Positions 7,597 through 15,161 of a stretch of 64,000 nt of DNA are shown piece by piece. Every line of letters starts with the position of its first letter. Positions within the stretch are counted from its first letter, which is position 1. The stretch comes from Streptomyces griseiscabiei. GTDB taxonomy: Bacteria; Actinomycetota; Actinomycetes; Streptomycetales; Streptomycetaceae. Both the position numbers and the translations under genes were made by a program. The notes below the pieces were generated by a model. That model had not been told where the DNA came from. It worked only from the letters and a program-made list of their open reading frames with translations, and made no database searches. The DNA is taken from contig NZ_JAGJBZ010000005.1 in NCBI RefSeq assembly GCF_020010925.1, positions 1-64,000 on the forward strand, given 5' to 3'.

Positions 7597-7788
7597 ATGC
7601 CGCTCATCACCACCACCCCCCAGACCGCCACCACCCTGTGCGCCTGCGACGGGTCCGGCGCTGGCGGCTTCTTCGCCCCCGACGACGCGTACATCCCGTG
7701 CGAGGGCTGCGGCGAGCGAGTCCAGGTCAACTGCGAGGCGAGCTGCGGCCGCTGCTGCCACGCCTGCCACCGCGAGATGCCCTGCTGA
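7597..7788 (+). CDS. Cys-rich small protein, 63 aa
   Basis: ATG at 7597 behind GAGGAG. It has ten Cys in 63 residues: CACDGSG, then CEGCGERV, then CEASCGRCCHACH and a final PC. This fits two small treble-clef or RING-like zinc knuckles. First gene after promoter F, followed by a membrane protein. No exact family recognised. Confidence 0.75.
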   Translation: MPLITTTPQTATTLCACDGSGAGGFFAPDDAYIPCEGCGERVQVNCEASCGRCCHACHREMPC

Positions 7789-7864
7789 CTCGGGACCGGG
7801 CGGCCCCCACCGGGCTGCCCGTCTCCTCGACCTCACACCCCGACGCCCGCCGGAAAGGCACCCC

Positions 7865-8071
7865 ATGTACGCACGCATCTTCAGCTTGGCCCACATCCTT
7901 GTATGGGCCGTCCTGGGCTTCCTGTTCGAAGCCTTCTGGTACATCACGACACACCATCACGCACCCCTGTGGGCGCGCCTGTGCGGCGGGTTCGCGGCAG
8001 GAGCCCTGGCCGGGCCGATCGAGACCGCCCTGGCCCGGCGTCACGCGAGGCGCAGGACCCGCGTCCGCTGA
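7865..8071 (+). CDS. Small membrane protein, 68 aa
   Basis: ATG at 7865. Two hydrophobic segments (ILVWAVLGFLFEAFWYI at about residues 11-27 and LCGGFAAGALAGPI near 39-52) are separated by HHHAP, and the C-terminus is strongly basic (RRHARRRTRVR), which by the positive-inside rule should face the cytoplasm. Second gene of the promoter F operon. Unknown function. Confidence 0.72.
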   Translation: MYARIFSLAHILVWAVLGFLFEAFWYITTHHHAPLWARLCGGFAAGALAGPIETALARRHARRRTRVR

Positions 8072-8095
8072 CCAGGGCGCACCCATGCCTTGCGT

Positions 8096-8190
8096 GACCC
8101 TAATAGGTTGCCATGCATCTCATTTTCAGGTACATTAGTGAATACCGGAGCGGGTGAAGCAAGCACCCGCTCCGGACACCACGAACACCC
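8096..8190 (+). promoter_or_regulatory. Leader promoter G with the longest GCAAG-loop hairpin
   Basis: GTGACCCTAATAGG, TTGCCA (8108-8113), 17 bp, TACATT (8131-8136), AGTGAATA, then a perfect 12-bp stem 8145-8156 / 8164-8175 with loop AAGCAAG, then ACACCACGAAC. Confidence 0.9.
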
Positions 8191-8212
8191 GTCACGAGGA
8201 GTCGGATTCCTG

Positions 8213-8647
8213 ATGAGCTGCACCGCCCAGCACGGCATCGCCCAGTCCTTCCCGCACCGCTGGTGCACTCTGGTCGGCCGCACGGTCCTCGTCGTGGGTA
8301 TGGTTCCCGCCCTGTTCGGCGGCGGCACCAGCGTGACGGTCCTCGCGCTCGCCGCGTTCGCCACCCTCGGCCTGCTCATGGTGATCACCGCGAAGCGCGC
8401 CGCACGGAGCGGCCCCAAGCAGCAGGTCCGCCCGGTGCGTGCCGCCGTGGCCCTCACCACGGACGTCCTGGTGCTGCTCATCGCGGCCGGACTCGTACTC
8501 GGCGCGCAGCTCGGCGGCGGCTCCGGCGCGGTGCTCTTCTCCTCCGGCGGGCTGGTCACCATGGCGAGCTTCCTCGCCCTGTGCACCGTCCACCACTTCG
8601 CGCACCGGCGCTCCCACCGCCGCGCCCGCCACGGCCGCCGGTACTGA
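8213..8647 (+). CDS. Four-helix membrane protein, 144 aa
   Basis: ATG at 8213; GAGGAG at 8196-8201 is a little distant. Hydrophobic segments lie at about residues 22-38, 41-56, 77-98 and 107-124, and the protein ends with the basic HHFAHRRSHRRARHGRR tail. It is paralogous to the next gene (same four-segment plan and the HHxAHRR ending). Role unknown; both look like small integral membrane proteins whose basic tails stay in the cytoplasm. Directly controlled by promoter G. Confidence 0.75.
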   Translation: MSCTAQHGIAQSFPHRWCTLVGRTVLVVGMVPALFGGGTSVTVLALAAFATLGLLMVITAKRAARSGPKQQVRPVRAAVALTTDVLVLLIAAGLVLGAQLGGGSGAVLFSSGGLVTMASFLALCTVHHFAHRRSHRRARHGRRY

Positions 8648-8657
8648 GACCCGCCCG

Positions 8658-8687
8658 CCGGGGCCGGGCGCGAACGCCCGGCCCCGG
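8658..8687 (+). terminator. 13-bp GC hairpin between paired membrane-protein genes
   Basis: Stem 8658-8670 / 8675-8687 with loop CGAA, just after the stop at 8647. It may attenuate transcription into the next gene. Confidence 0.6.
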
Positions 8688-8730
8688 CCCCCGCGCCTTA
8701 CCTCTTCGACTCGCCCGGGAGACCTCCGCG

Positions 8731-9273
8731 ATGAACGCCGCCCACGGCCACCTGCCCACCCGCGCCTGCCCGCACCGGCACTGCGCCCTCCTGCACCATC
8801 TCGTGCTGGTCCTGCTGCTGCCGAGCCTGCTGACCGCCGTCGTCTACGGCGGCTCGGCGACGGCGGTCCTTCTCGTCCTCCTCGGCGGCATCCAGCTCGG
8901 CGTGGTCCTCCTGACGCACGCCCTCGACCCCGATGGCCCGCACCGCCCGTGGGACCACCGGTCGCTGACCCTGCGCCCGATGTGGGCCGCGCTCGCCATC
9001 GCTGCCGACTTCCTGGCCCTGCTCACGACCTGTGTCTTCATGGCGACGCTCGCCGTCGACCGCAGCCACGCCGCCATCCCCGCGCCCACCCCGGGCGCGT
9101 TCACCGCGATCGGCGCTGTCTCCGCGCTCCTCGCCCTGCACCACGTCGCCCACCGCCGGGCCACGGTCCTCACCGAGCCCGTGGCGGCCGACGATGCCGA
9201 GCACGACGACGACGACTGGTGGGGCGAGAGCTTCATCTGGGAGCACGGCGATATGGCCGAGTACCGCAGGTGA
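8731..9273 (+). CDS. Four-helix membrane protein, 180 aa, paralogue of the preceding gene
   Basis: ATG at 8731 behind GGGAGA. Hydrophobic stretches include LVLVLLLPSLLTAVVY and AVLLVLLGGIQLGVVLL in the first half and two more near residues 95-112 and 124-140; HHVAHRR follows the last segment as in the neighbour. An acidic C-terminal extension (AEHDDDDWWGE) is specific to this copy. Second gene of the promoter G unit, closed by a 16-bp terminator. Confidence 0.75.
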   Translation: MNAAHGHLPTRACPHRHCALLHHLVLVLLLPSLLTAVVYGGSATAVLLVLLGGIQLGVVLLTHALDPDGPHRPWDHRSLTLRPMWAALAIAADFLALLTTCVFMATLAVDRSHAAIPAPTPGAFTAIGAVSALLALHHVAHRRATVLTEPVAADDAEHDDDDWWGESFIWEHGDMAEYRR

Positions 9274-9278
9274 CCACC

Positions 9279-9314
9279 AGGGAGGGCGGGGCGCACCGGC
9301 GCCCCGCCCTCCCT
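9279..9314 (+). terminator. Hairpin terminator, 16-bp stem
   Basis: Perfect inverted repeat 9279-9294 / 9299-9314, loop ACCG, starting six bases after the stop at 9273. Confidence 0.85.
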
Positions 9315-9335
9315 CTCTTCGTCCGGGCCGGCGCA

Positions 9336-9347
9336 GGGGACACCACG
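9336..9347 (+). repeat. GGGGACACCACG intergenic element, copy 3
   Basis: Exact 12-base match of the family, 22 bases after the 9279-9314 terminator; the closing pairs are only partial here. Confidence 0.6.
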
Positions 9348-9473
9348 TTGCCCGCCGGCACCCACCCCCCTGGCCAGCGCGTGGGGTCGGCGCCAGCGAG
9401 TGCCGTCGCGGCGAACAGAGTCACTCCGAAGGGCCCCGACCGATGGCCCCCACGGGGCACCACCCCCACCCAA

Positions 9474-9560
9474 GTTCGACCCTTTAAAGTTGACGCAGGT
9501 CAAAAACGAGGTACATTAGTGTATGTATCGAGGGGGGAGCAAGCCCTCCTCGGCCACCAC
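9474..9560 (+). promoter_or_regulatory. Leader promoter H with GCAAG-loop hairpin
   Basis: CGACCCTTTAAAG, TTGACG (9490-9495), 16-bp spacer without the C run, TACATT (9512-9517), then a 9-bp stem 9529-9537 / 9544-9552 with one G-U and loop AGCAAG, then CCACCACGAACC. Confidence 0.85.
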
Positions 9561-9588
9561 GAACCCGCCCTGAGAAGGAGTGACGCCC

Positions 9589-9882
9589 ATGACCGAGCTC
9601 GCCACCGCCACGCAGACCCCCGCCATCGAGCTGGAGCCGAGCGTGTGGATTCTCGAGTCCGGCGAGGACAACGAGGGCGGCTCGATCAAGGGCGTCTACA
9701 CAGACCGGAACCTGGCGGCCGACGACTTCCTCGACCTCGTGCGCGATCTCACCCGCTACAGCCGCCTCGACGTCGACCAGTCCGGCGAGGACCCCGCCAC
9801 CGGCGACCTGTACGTCCACGGCGGCTGCGACTGGATCAGCCTCACCCGCTACTCCGTCACCACCCGGCGCCAGCTCCGCTGA
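9589..9882 (+). CDS. Hypothetical protein, 97 aa
   Basis: ATG at 9589 with AAGGAG at 9575-9580. The core reads VWILESGEDNEGG followed by GVYTDRNLAADDF, a beta-turn-beta then helix plan seen in small actinobacterial orphans that start with V-W-x-L. It is acidic, soluble and without Cys motif. First gene of a three-gene unit under promoter H. Function unknown. Confidence 0.72.
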   Translation: MTELATATQTPAIELEPSVWILESGEDNEGGSIKGVYTDRNLAADDFLDLVRDLTRYSRLDVDQSGEDPATGDLYVHGGCDWISLTRYSVTTRRQLR

Positions 9883-9960
9883 ACCCGGCGCGCCGACCCG
9901 ACCCGGCACACCCGCACCCCCGGACAGTCCCCCTCCACCCTGCATACCGAGGAGCCCGCC

Positions 9961-10386
9961 ATGCCCGTCACGCGCAGCAGCAACGCCAGCGCCACGATCC
10001 CCGCCGTCGACGTCGTCGGCACCGAGGAGCAGGCGCGGGCGCTCTCCGGCAAGTTCTGTCCGCGCTGCGAGCGGAACGCGCTGTTCGGGATCGAGTGCTC
10101 GCACTGCGGTCACGTGATCATCACGGCCCTGGTGTCCGCGCCGTGCCATCCCCCGGCCTGGTCCGCGGGGTGCTGTCCCGTGTGCTTCACCGCCGATCCG
10201 GAGGTGTGGGAGGTGCACGGCCGGCTGCTGTGCACGACGTGCGCGGAGGGCCGGAGCCGGTGGGGTGACCGGGTGAAGGCGTCACCGGGATGGCGGGGGC
10301 GCGCGCGTCGCGTGCTGGCCTGGGTGGACGAGCCGGGGTCCTTGTCCTTCGCCACGCAGTACGCCGACGAGACGGTCGGCCGGTGA
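9961..10386 (+). CDS. Double zinc-ribbon protein, 141 aa
   Basis: ATG at 9961 behind GAGGAG. Residues 30-90 hold two Cys-pair ribbons: FCPRCERN with ECSHCGH, then CCPVCF with LCTTCAEG. The C-terminal third is basic then acidic (WRGRARRVLAWVDEP). A fold of this kind suggests nucleic-acid or protein binding. Its TGA overlaps the GTG of the next gene, indicating coupled translation. Confidence 0.75.
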   Translation: MPVTRSSNASATIPAVDVVGTEEQARALSGKFCPRCERNALFGIECSHCGHVIITALVSAPCHPPAWSAGCCPVCFTADPEVWEVHGRLLCTTCAEGRSRWGDRVKASPGWRGRARRVLAWVDEPGSLSFATQYADETVGR

Positions 10387-10553
10387 CGGCGTCCGGGCCG
10401 CCGCGCCCTTCCTGGGAGGCGTACAGCGCCGCCATGGCGCAGGCGCTCAAGGACTGCGACCTCGACCGGTACCGGTGCCTGTCCGCCGCCCGGTCCGCTG
10501 CCGCGCACGCCGAGGCGGAGGAGCGTCGGCGCCGTGCGCTCGGCGGAGGCTGA
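10383..10553 (+). CDS. Small hypothetical protein, 56 aa, coupled
   Basis: GTG at 10383 overlaps the preceding stop in a GTGA arrangement; no separate promoter exists. The product is one long charged helix (YSAAMAQALKDCDLDRY then AAHAEAEERRRRA). It could be a helical partner of the double-ribbon protein. Family unknown. Confidence 0.62.
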   Translation: MTASGPPRPSWEAYSAAMAQALKDCDLDRYRCLSAARSAAAHAEAEERRRRALGGG

Positions 10554-10579
10554 CGGCGAGCGCGCGCCCTCGGTCGAAC

Positions 10580-10665
10580 GCTTGCAGACTTGACACACAC
10601 CCCCTACTAAGGTACATTAGTGAATGTCAGGGCGATGCAAGCGCCCCGGCGACACCACGAACCGA
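10580..10665 (+). promoter_or_regulatory. Leader promoter I with GCAAG-loop hairpin
   Basis: TTGACA (10590-10595), 17 bp, TACATT (10613-10618), AGTGAATG, hairpin 10630-10634 / 10642-10646 with loop ATGCAAG, ACACCACGAACC, GAGGAG, ATG 10684. Confidence 0.88.
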
Positions 10666-10683
10666 CCGCCCGAGGAGCACCAC

Positions 10684-11211
10684 ATGGCGCGCAGCCGCAT
10701 CACCACCACCGATCTCCACGACGCCCTGCACCAGCTGCTCGACGAGAACCCGCTGCGCGCCGACGAGGGCCACCCCGAGCACCGGCTGTTCGTCTACCAC
10801 GGCAAGCCCGTCGAGCTGAACGCCACGCTCCTGCATCACTTCGGCGCGAGCATCAACCAGCTCAAGTCCCTGGACGCGGCGATCTGGTCGGTCGAGAACG
10901 ACTGGGACAAGGTCAAGCACCCGCTGCGCCGCCGCTACACCGAACTCGCCTGGACCTGCCTGAGCCGCCTGAGCGGCGGCGACACCGAGGGCGCGTGGGC
11001 CAACTCGCACGACTACGCCTTCGGCCCCCGCGACGTGCGCCTCAGCTGGATCGCCCGCGACTACGACCGCACGCTGGACGGCCGCCGCCGCCCCTGGCTC
11101 TACGACGCAGCCGAGTTCGAGCAGCCCCAGGCCGACCGTGAGCTCCACCCCGGCTGCTCCGCGTACTCGGTGCCGCCCGCTGCGCTGCGCCCCTTCGCCC
11201 GCGAGGTCTGA
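10684..11211 (+). CDS. Hypothetical protein, 175 aa
   Basis: ATG at 10684 behind GAGGAG. The N-terminal half is helical and could carry a small helix-turn-helix (TTDLHDALHQLLDENPL); the middle is Trp-rich (DAAIWSVENDWDKVKH, LAWTCLSRLSGG) and the C-terminus has RRRPWLYDAAEFEQP. No family recognised. Single gene of the promoter I unit; the switch-like hairpins at 11233-11270 follow its stop. Confidence 0.75.
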   Translation: MARSRITTTDLHDALHQLLDENPLRADEGHPEHRLFVYHGKPVELNATLLHHFGASINQLKSLDAAIWSVENDWDKVKHPLRRRYTELAWTCLSRLSGGDTEGAWANSHDYAFGPRDVRLSWIARDYDRTLDGRRRPWLYDAAEFEQPQADRELHPGCSAYSVPPAALRPFAREV

Positions 11212-11232
11212 ACCGCCCGTGTCACGCTCTCG

Positions 11233-11270
11233 CCGGAGGGCCGGAAAACCGGCCTTTCGGGGGAGTTTTC
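11233..11270 (+). ncRNA. Pair of mutually exclusive hairpins (switch-like element, copy 2)
   Basis: Hairpin 1: 11233-11244 with 11249-11260, 12 bp including two G-U, loop AAAA. Alternative pairing: GAAAAC 11244-11249 with GTTTTC 11265-11270. The layout equals copy 1 (ACAAAC with GTTTGT there), followed again by GCAGGTCAG, GCTGTCACGC and GTGACA iterons. Hairpin 1 can also act as terminator for the gene ending at 11211. Confidence 0.55.
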
Positions 11271-11280
11271 GCAGGTCAGA

Positions 11281-11346
11281 GCTGTCACGCTCGACACCGT
11301 GACACCCGGCGTGACACCCCACGTGACAGGGGGGCGTGACACCCCC
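11281..11346 (+). repeat. 12-bp iterons GTGACAC, locus 2
   Basis: GTGACA starts at 11299, 11311, 11323 and 11336 (spacings 12, 12 and 13), with inverted TGTCAC at 11220 and 11283. The unit and spacing are those of locus 1. Confidence 0.78.
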
Positions 11347-11403
11347 TGGGCCGCCCCCGCGCGACCGTCACGAGCCCCGGCCCGAGCCGACAGGAAGTAG
11401 TAG

Positions 11404-11817
11404 ATGCGCACCGAGATCACCGACGCCGCCATCTCAGGAGGTACTGCCGGCACAGTCCTGCAGGTGCGCCTGGCGGACTGGTTCGAGGTCCAGATCATCA
11501 CGGGCCACGCCAGCCAGTGCAGCCCCCGGCCCGCCTCTCCACTCCCCTCCCGGTGGGACCTGCCCGCGAGCGCGCCCGCCGACTTCGCAGGCCCGTACGA
11601 GGCGCTCCAGGTGGGGCTGATCCCGCCGCTCACCGCACCCGAGGACTGGCCCGCACCGCTTCCCGCACACCCGCGCCAGGACCCGTACGACACCGCGGCC
11701 GCCACCTGGTACGGCCCGGTCCCGGCCGCCCTCCTGCGTGAGCTCGTGCGTGACCACGGCGGCGAGAACGCACACCAGTACCCGAGCACGGAGGACTGGA
11801 CGACGGCGTACGAGTGA
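11404..11817 (+). CDS. Hypothetical protein, 137 aa
   Basis: ATG at 11404 with only a weak upstream site (CAGGAAG), so expression may be low or depend on the preceding iteron region. The protein has a beta-rich start (TVLQVRLADWFEVQII) and a Pro-rich centre, ending DHGGENAHQYPSTEDW. It lies alone between the iterons and promoter J. No family. Confidence 0.62.
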   Translation: MRTEITDAAISGGTAGTVLQVRLADWFEVQIITGHASQCSPRPASPLPSRWDLPASAPADFAGPYEALQVGLIPPLTAPEDWPAPLPAHPRQDPYDTAAATWYGPVPAALLRELVRDHGGENAHQYPSTEDWTTAYE

Positions 11818-11889
11818 GGCCGAGGCGGCGGCGTACACAGGGCAGAGCCGCGCGGCACACCCCCGCCTCCCGTCCGCCAGAGTGGGCGA

Positions 11890-11975
11890 CGTTAAGGCTT
11901 GACGTTTCCCCCCTCATGGAGTACATTAGTGATTACCGGAACGGCGATGCAAGCGCCGGACCGGGCACCACGAAC
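11890..11975 (+). promoter_or_regulatory. Leader promoter J with GCAAG-loop hairpin
   Basis: GACGTTAAGGC, TTGACG (11899-11904), 17 bp, TACATT (11922-11927), AGTGATTACCG, hairpin 11942-11946 / 11954-11958 with loop ATGCAAG, then GCACCACGAACG. Confidence 0.88.
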
Positions 11976-11998
11976 GCCCCGACCGAAGGACGTGCGCC

Positions 11999-12595
11999 AT
12001 GACCACCGCCACCGCTCGCCGCAGCCTCGCGACCGCCTACCTCGCCCTGCGCCTGACCCCCGGCGCCAAGGTCCGCTACGTCGGCACCGCGACCCGCCTG
12101 CACGGCCCGGCGACGGTTCAGCCGTGCTCCTGCGGCATCTGCGCCGCCGACGTCCTGCTCGGGATCCCCGCGACCCGCTACGAACTGCGCACCACGGACG
12201 GGCGGCCGACCGGCGTCTCCCACGTCCGCCACACCTCCGTCATCCCCGAGCCCACCGAGGAAGAGCGGAACTACGCCGCGATCCGCCTGTCGACCAAGGC
12301 CACCGCGGTCTACCTGCGCCAGCTGCTGCGCCGCACCTTCCCCGGCGTCAAGTTCTCCGTGCGCTGCGGCCCCAAGCGCGCGAAGGAGCGCTACCTGGAG
12401 CGCTACGAGATCACCGTCACCTGGAGCGGCGGCCCGAGCCGCACCGCCGTCGCCACCGTCACCGCCCCGCTGCTCGCCAACTACGGCAGCCCCGAGGAGT
12501 GCCGCCCGGCCTGGGTGTCCGTCACCGTTGACGGCCGCCGCCACCACGGCGAGCCCGGCGCCCTCGCCATCCACCTGAACCGCACGGCGGCCTGA
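11999..12595 (+). CDS. LPD29-like domain protein, 198 aa, paralogue of 6877 gene
   Basis: ATG at 11999, AAGGA eight bases upstream. The layout equals the 189-aa paralogue: AYLALRL start, CSCGIC Cys cluster near residue 45, YELRT, HTSVIP, then LRQLLRRTFPGVKFSV and VTWSGGPS. Both begin a leader operon or end one, so the duplication probably carried its own regulation. Resemblance to LPD29 (a domain of mobile-element proteins) is inferred from the FPGVKFSV and WSGGP elements. Confidence 0.75.
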   Translation: MTTATARRSLATAYLALRLTPGAKVRYVGTATRLHGPATVQPCSCGICAADVLLGIPATRYELRTTDGRPTGVSHVRHTSVIPEPTEEERNYAAIRLSTKATAVYLRQLLRRTFPGVKFSVRCGPKRAKERYLERYEITVTWSGGPSRTAVATVTAPLLANYGSPEECRPAWVSVTVDGRRHHGEPGALAIHLNRTAA

Positions 12596-12603
12596 CCCCG
12601 ACC

Positions 12604-12627
12604 GGCCCCGGCCGCCAGGCCGGGGCC
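12604..12627 (+). terminator. Hairpin, 10-bp stem
   Basis: GGCCCCGGCC (12604-12613) pairs with 12618-12627 across loop GCCA, nine bases after the stop at 12595 and before the CTG-start pseudogene. Confidence 0.6.
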
Positions 12628-12645
12628 CCCGCCCCCTCCCCCGAA

Positions 12646-12661
12646 CGAAGGGACCGGCCTG
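12646..12661 (+). promoter_or_regulatory. GAAGGGA ribosome site before a CTG start
   Basis: GAAGGGA (12646-12652) six bases before CTG at 12659. No other start in that frame is nearby. Same pattern as at 2855-2868. Confidence 0.45.
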
Positions 12662-12996
12662 ACCCTCAAGACCACGTCCAAGACCTACCGCGAGGTCGGA
12701 CACAAGGACCTCGAGAACTTCATCACCACGCACTACGGCCGGCCGTACAGCGCGACCCGCGGCCTCGACGCCCAGAACGGCACGCTTCACGCGGTGTAAA
12801 TGTCCACGAGCACTACGACCCGGACGCCGAGGAGGGTTCCCGCATCACGCTCCGCGACGACCCGGACCTCAAGGTCGCCGAGGAGCTGGGCAAGCGGCGG
12901 GCCGGCACCCTCGACTACGTCGGGAAGCTGCTGCACGACCTCGCGTGCAGCGGACACCTGGAACCGGGCAAGTACTTGATCAACGTCGCCCGGTAG
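12659..12996 (+). pseudogene. Frameshifted hypothetical gene (about 112 codons)
   Basis: From CTG 12659 the frame encodes KTYREVGHKDLENFI... and stops at TAA 12797-12799 (LHAV*). Reading resumes in another frame immediately after (NVHEHYDPDAEEGS...) and continues to TAG 12994-12996 (KYLINVAR). Both halves have clean coding composition and join seamlessly if one base is missing around 12797, so this is one gene broken by a single-base deletion, or a sequence error. Family not recognised. Confidence 0.65.
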
Positions 12997-13002
12997 CACC
13001 CG

Positions 13003-13400
13003 CCCCCTGCTGCACTCCGAGCACCTGACGCCGCATCCGCTGCAAGCCGCCCGGCGCAGCACGCGAACGACCGGGCAGCGCCCACTCCTGCTGCGGTCCC
13101 CGGGGGAGGGCGCTGCCCTTGCAGCGCTGCACCTCATTTCCGCAGGTCAGAATGGCAGCAGCAGGGGCAGCGCGAGATACGGACCGCCGAGCAGCAGACC
13201 GGGCAGCGCGAGATACGGACCGCCGAGCAGCAGACCGGGCGGGGTCGCGCTGCGCTGCTCCGTGCTGCGCGCCGCGAAGCCGATGCGCAGCAGCTCCTCG
13301 CGGTCGGCCGCTGCACGGCAGCGGGGCCGGCCGCTGCACAGCAGCGTGCTGCACACGCTGAGCGTGCAGCAGCACCTGCTGCTGTCCGCGCTTCGGCCGC
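13003..13400 (+). repeat. GCTGCA/TGCAGC-rich non-coding patch, locus 3
   Basis: No credible gene. GCTGCAC or its complement recurs near 13010, 13031, 13123-13131, 13311, 13333, 13346 and 13363. A 7-bp palindrome with loop CCTT (near 13112-13129) precedes TTTCCGCAGGTCAGA (13138-13152), the same junction motif that precedes the iterons at 3492 and 11271. Confidence 0.55.
13165..13236 (+). repeat. Perfect tandem duplication of 36 bp
   Basis: Bases 13165-13200 and 13201-13236 are identical (unit begins GGGCAGCGCGAGATACGG). It is non-coding and lies inside the GCTGC-rich patch. Confidence 0.85.
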
Positions 13401-13759
13401 GCTGCCCTGCGCAGGCGTCCGCCCCCTCGGACTGGCAAACCTCGCCTCCCGTCGGCAAGCCTGCCGTCAGCTGGGGCCAGGCACCGCCGCTCCCGCGGCC
13501 ACGACAGCGAGGCCGCGGCGGACCGCCGGCAGACCTTGGGCGCCACGCTCAGCAAGCGAAGCGCCCACCCCAAGCCCGCCACCCCGGACACGAGCAGGAC
13601 CCGCCGCCTCGTGGGGACGGACTCGTTCTCGCCGAGGAGCAACAAGGGGAGGGCGCCCCCTCTCCCCTTGTGACCGGGGGCGCCCGCCCTCTTCGCTGCC
13701 GTGGGGCGCCGGTCCCCTCCACCTCCTTCGGCCCGCCTCTTCATGAACACCCGCTCACG
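13401..13759. other. Non-coding stretch, nothing recognised
   Basis: Frames on both strands are Arg/Pro/Ala-rich shadows without start sites. No structured element stands out apart from GC-rich pairing near 13640-13690. Confidence 0.45.
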
Positions 13760-13875
13760 TGACCCAATAAACTTGATTCATGATAGTATTCAGGTACATT
13801 GGTGCACTTGGATGGGGGTTGCTCCGGTCTCCGACTCAGTGCCCAAACACCCCCGCCCCAAGGGGGACACCACAT
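13760..13875 (+). promoter_or_regulatory. Leader-family promoter K, variant leader with GGGGACACCACA
   Basis: GTGACCCAATAAAC, TTGATT (13773-13778), 16 bp, TACATT (13795-13800), GGTG. A GGGGGT / ACACCCCC pairing (13815-13820 with 13846-13853) replaces the GCAAG hairpin, and the copy of GGGGACACCACA at 13863-13874 occupies the place of the usual CACCACGAAC. Confidence 0.65.
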
Positions 13876-13996
13876 TCCGGGGCTGGACCTGGCCGTCCTG
13901 GCCCGGCACTTCGCCTCTTGCTCTGCGCGTCGGCCTGCCCTTGAGCCGACCGCCCGGCCCCCTCCACACCCCGACTTCGAAGGGAGCGGCCCGCTC

Positions 13997-14203
13997 ATGT
14001 CAGACCTGACCGTTACCGTTCGCGCCGACCGTGGCCGCTACACCGCCGAGTTCTCCGTCCTCCCGGGCCGGATCTTCGGTCCGTGGGACATGCCCGAGAC
14101 GATCCAGGAGCTCCGGGTCTCGGCTCTGCTCGAGCCCCGCGAAGCGCGGGACCTGGTCTTCGACGCGTCCGTTACGGGCGCGGCCACGCGCGCCACTGGC
14201 TGA
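13997..14203 (+). CDS. Small hypothetical protein, 68 aa
   Basis: ATG at 13997. The nearest purine-rich site, AGGGAG, is about ten bases upstream. A beta-rich start (LTVTVRADRGRYTAEF) and a helix LLEPREARDLVFDASV suggest a compact alpha/beta fold. First gene after promoter K; the next gene starts 98 bases on. No family. Confidence 0.65.
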   Translation: MSDLTVTVRADRGRYTAEFSVLPGRIFGPWDMPETIQELRVSALLEPREARDLVFDASVTGAATRATG

Positions 14204-14300
14204 ACACAGGGAGCCGGCAGGCCCCGCGGCCGGCCCCTTCCCCGGTCCGGCGCCCCGGATGCGGATCGGACGGCACACACACCACGAGTTGAAGGAGCAC

Positions 14301-15161
14301 ATGCGCAGTACCGAAGCCAAGGACCTGTACGCCGGCGCCGTCGTCCTGACCGGCACCCACCTGGAAACCGTCGCCTCCCTGCGTCGCCACGGCTCGTCGG
14401 TCATCGCCTTGTTCGAGCCGGCCGCGGCCCACCGGCCCGGCCGCCGCGCGGTGGTCGAGCCGGACCACGACTTCGTTCTGGCCCAGCTCCACAGCGTCGC
14501 GTGGGTCATCCAGTCGCGGCACCGCAGCGCCCGCAGCACCCAGGACCGGGCGCGCGTCTCCGTTCCGTACGCGGTGCGCCGCCACTGGGCGTTCGATCAG
14601 GAGTGGTCCGTCGTGGACCGCCTGGTCGAGGAGCACACCGTCACCTCCTTCCGCCCGATCGGCCTGGACGAGCTGCCCGGTCGGGGAGACCCGACTCCGC
14701 CCCCGCCCAACCCGGACAGCTCCCGCTTCTACCGGCTCCTCCGGCAGGGGCCCACCGTGCTGCCGACCGGCGACGCCGTCCGCGCAGAGCTGGCTCGCCT
14801 CACCGAACTCCACCGGCGCGAACACGGCCGGACCGACTGGGACGTGGGCCAGCGGCTCCCCGCCGAAGGGGACATCTACGACTGCCGGCGCTGCACCCGG
14901 TCCCCGCATGACCTGATGCCGATGGAGGTCGTCGTCGAGCGCACCTACCAGGACGTCTCGCTCGATGACCTGCCCAGCGACTGGGAGTACGAGCTGTGCC
15001 CGGCCGGGGCGTACGAGCGGCATCTTCAGATGGGCACGGTCACCGCTGGCCGACCTCCGCGCGCATCCGTCGGCGCCGGGGCCATCGTCGGGTTCGCCAC
15101 AAGCGGCAGCCACACCACGGCGCGCGCCATCCGCATGGATGCGCCCGCGAAGGTCCGGTAA
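14301..15161 (+). CDS. Hypothetical protein, 286 aa, with Cys pair
   Basis: ATG at 14301 with GAAGGAG at 14291-14297. Three zones: an alpha/beta N-terminus (residues 1-85), a middle with WAFDQEWSVVDRLVEEH, and a C-terminal region with DIYDCRRCTRSP, a lone C-x2-C. The last 35 residues are Gly/Ala/Thr-rich. Its role is not recognisable. Second gene under promoter K, followed by 630 bases of non-coding repeat-rich DNA. Confidence 0.72.
   Translation: MRSTEAKDLYAGAVVLTGTHLETVASLRRHGSSVIALFEPAAAHRPGRRAVVEPDHDFVLAQLHSVAWVIQSRHRSARSTQDRARVSVPYAVRRHWAFDQEWSVVDRLVEEHTVTSFRPIGLDELPGRGDPTPPPPNPDSSRFYRLLRQGPTVLPTGDAVRAELARLTELHRREHGRTDWDVGQRLPAEGDIYDCRRCTRSPHDLMPMEVVVERTYQDVSLDDLPSDWEYELCPAGAYERHLQMGTVTAGRPPRASVGAGAIVGFATSGSHTTARAIRMDAPAKVR

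Noticed and set aside
13262..13762. 166-codon frame in the GCTGC repeat patch
   Set aside because: Low-complexity Arg/Pro composition produced by the repeats; no start site.
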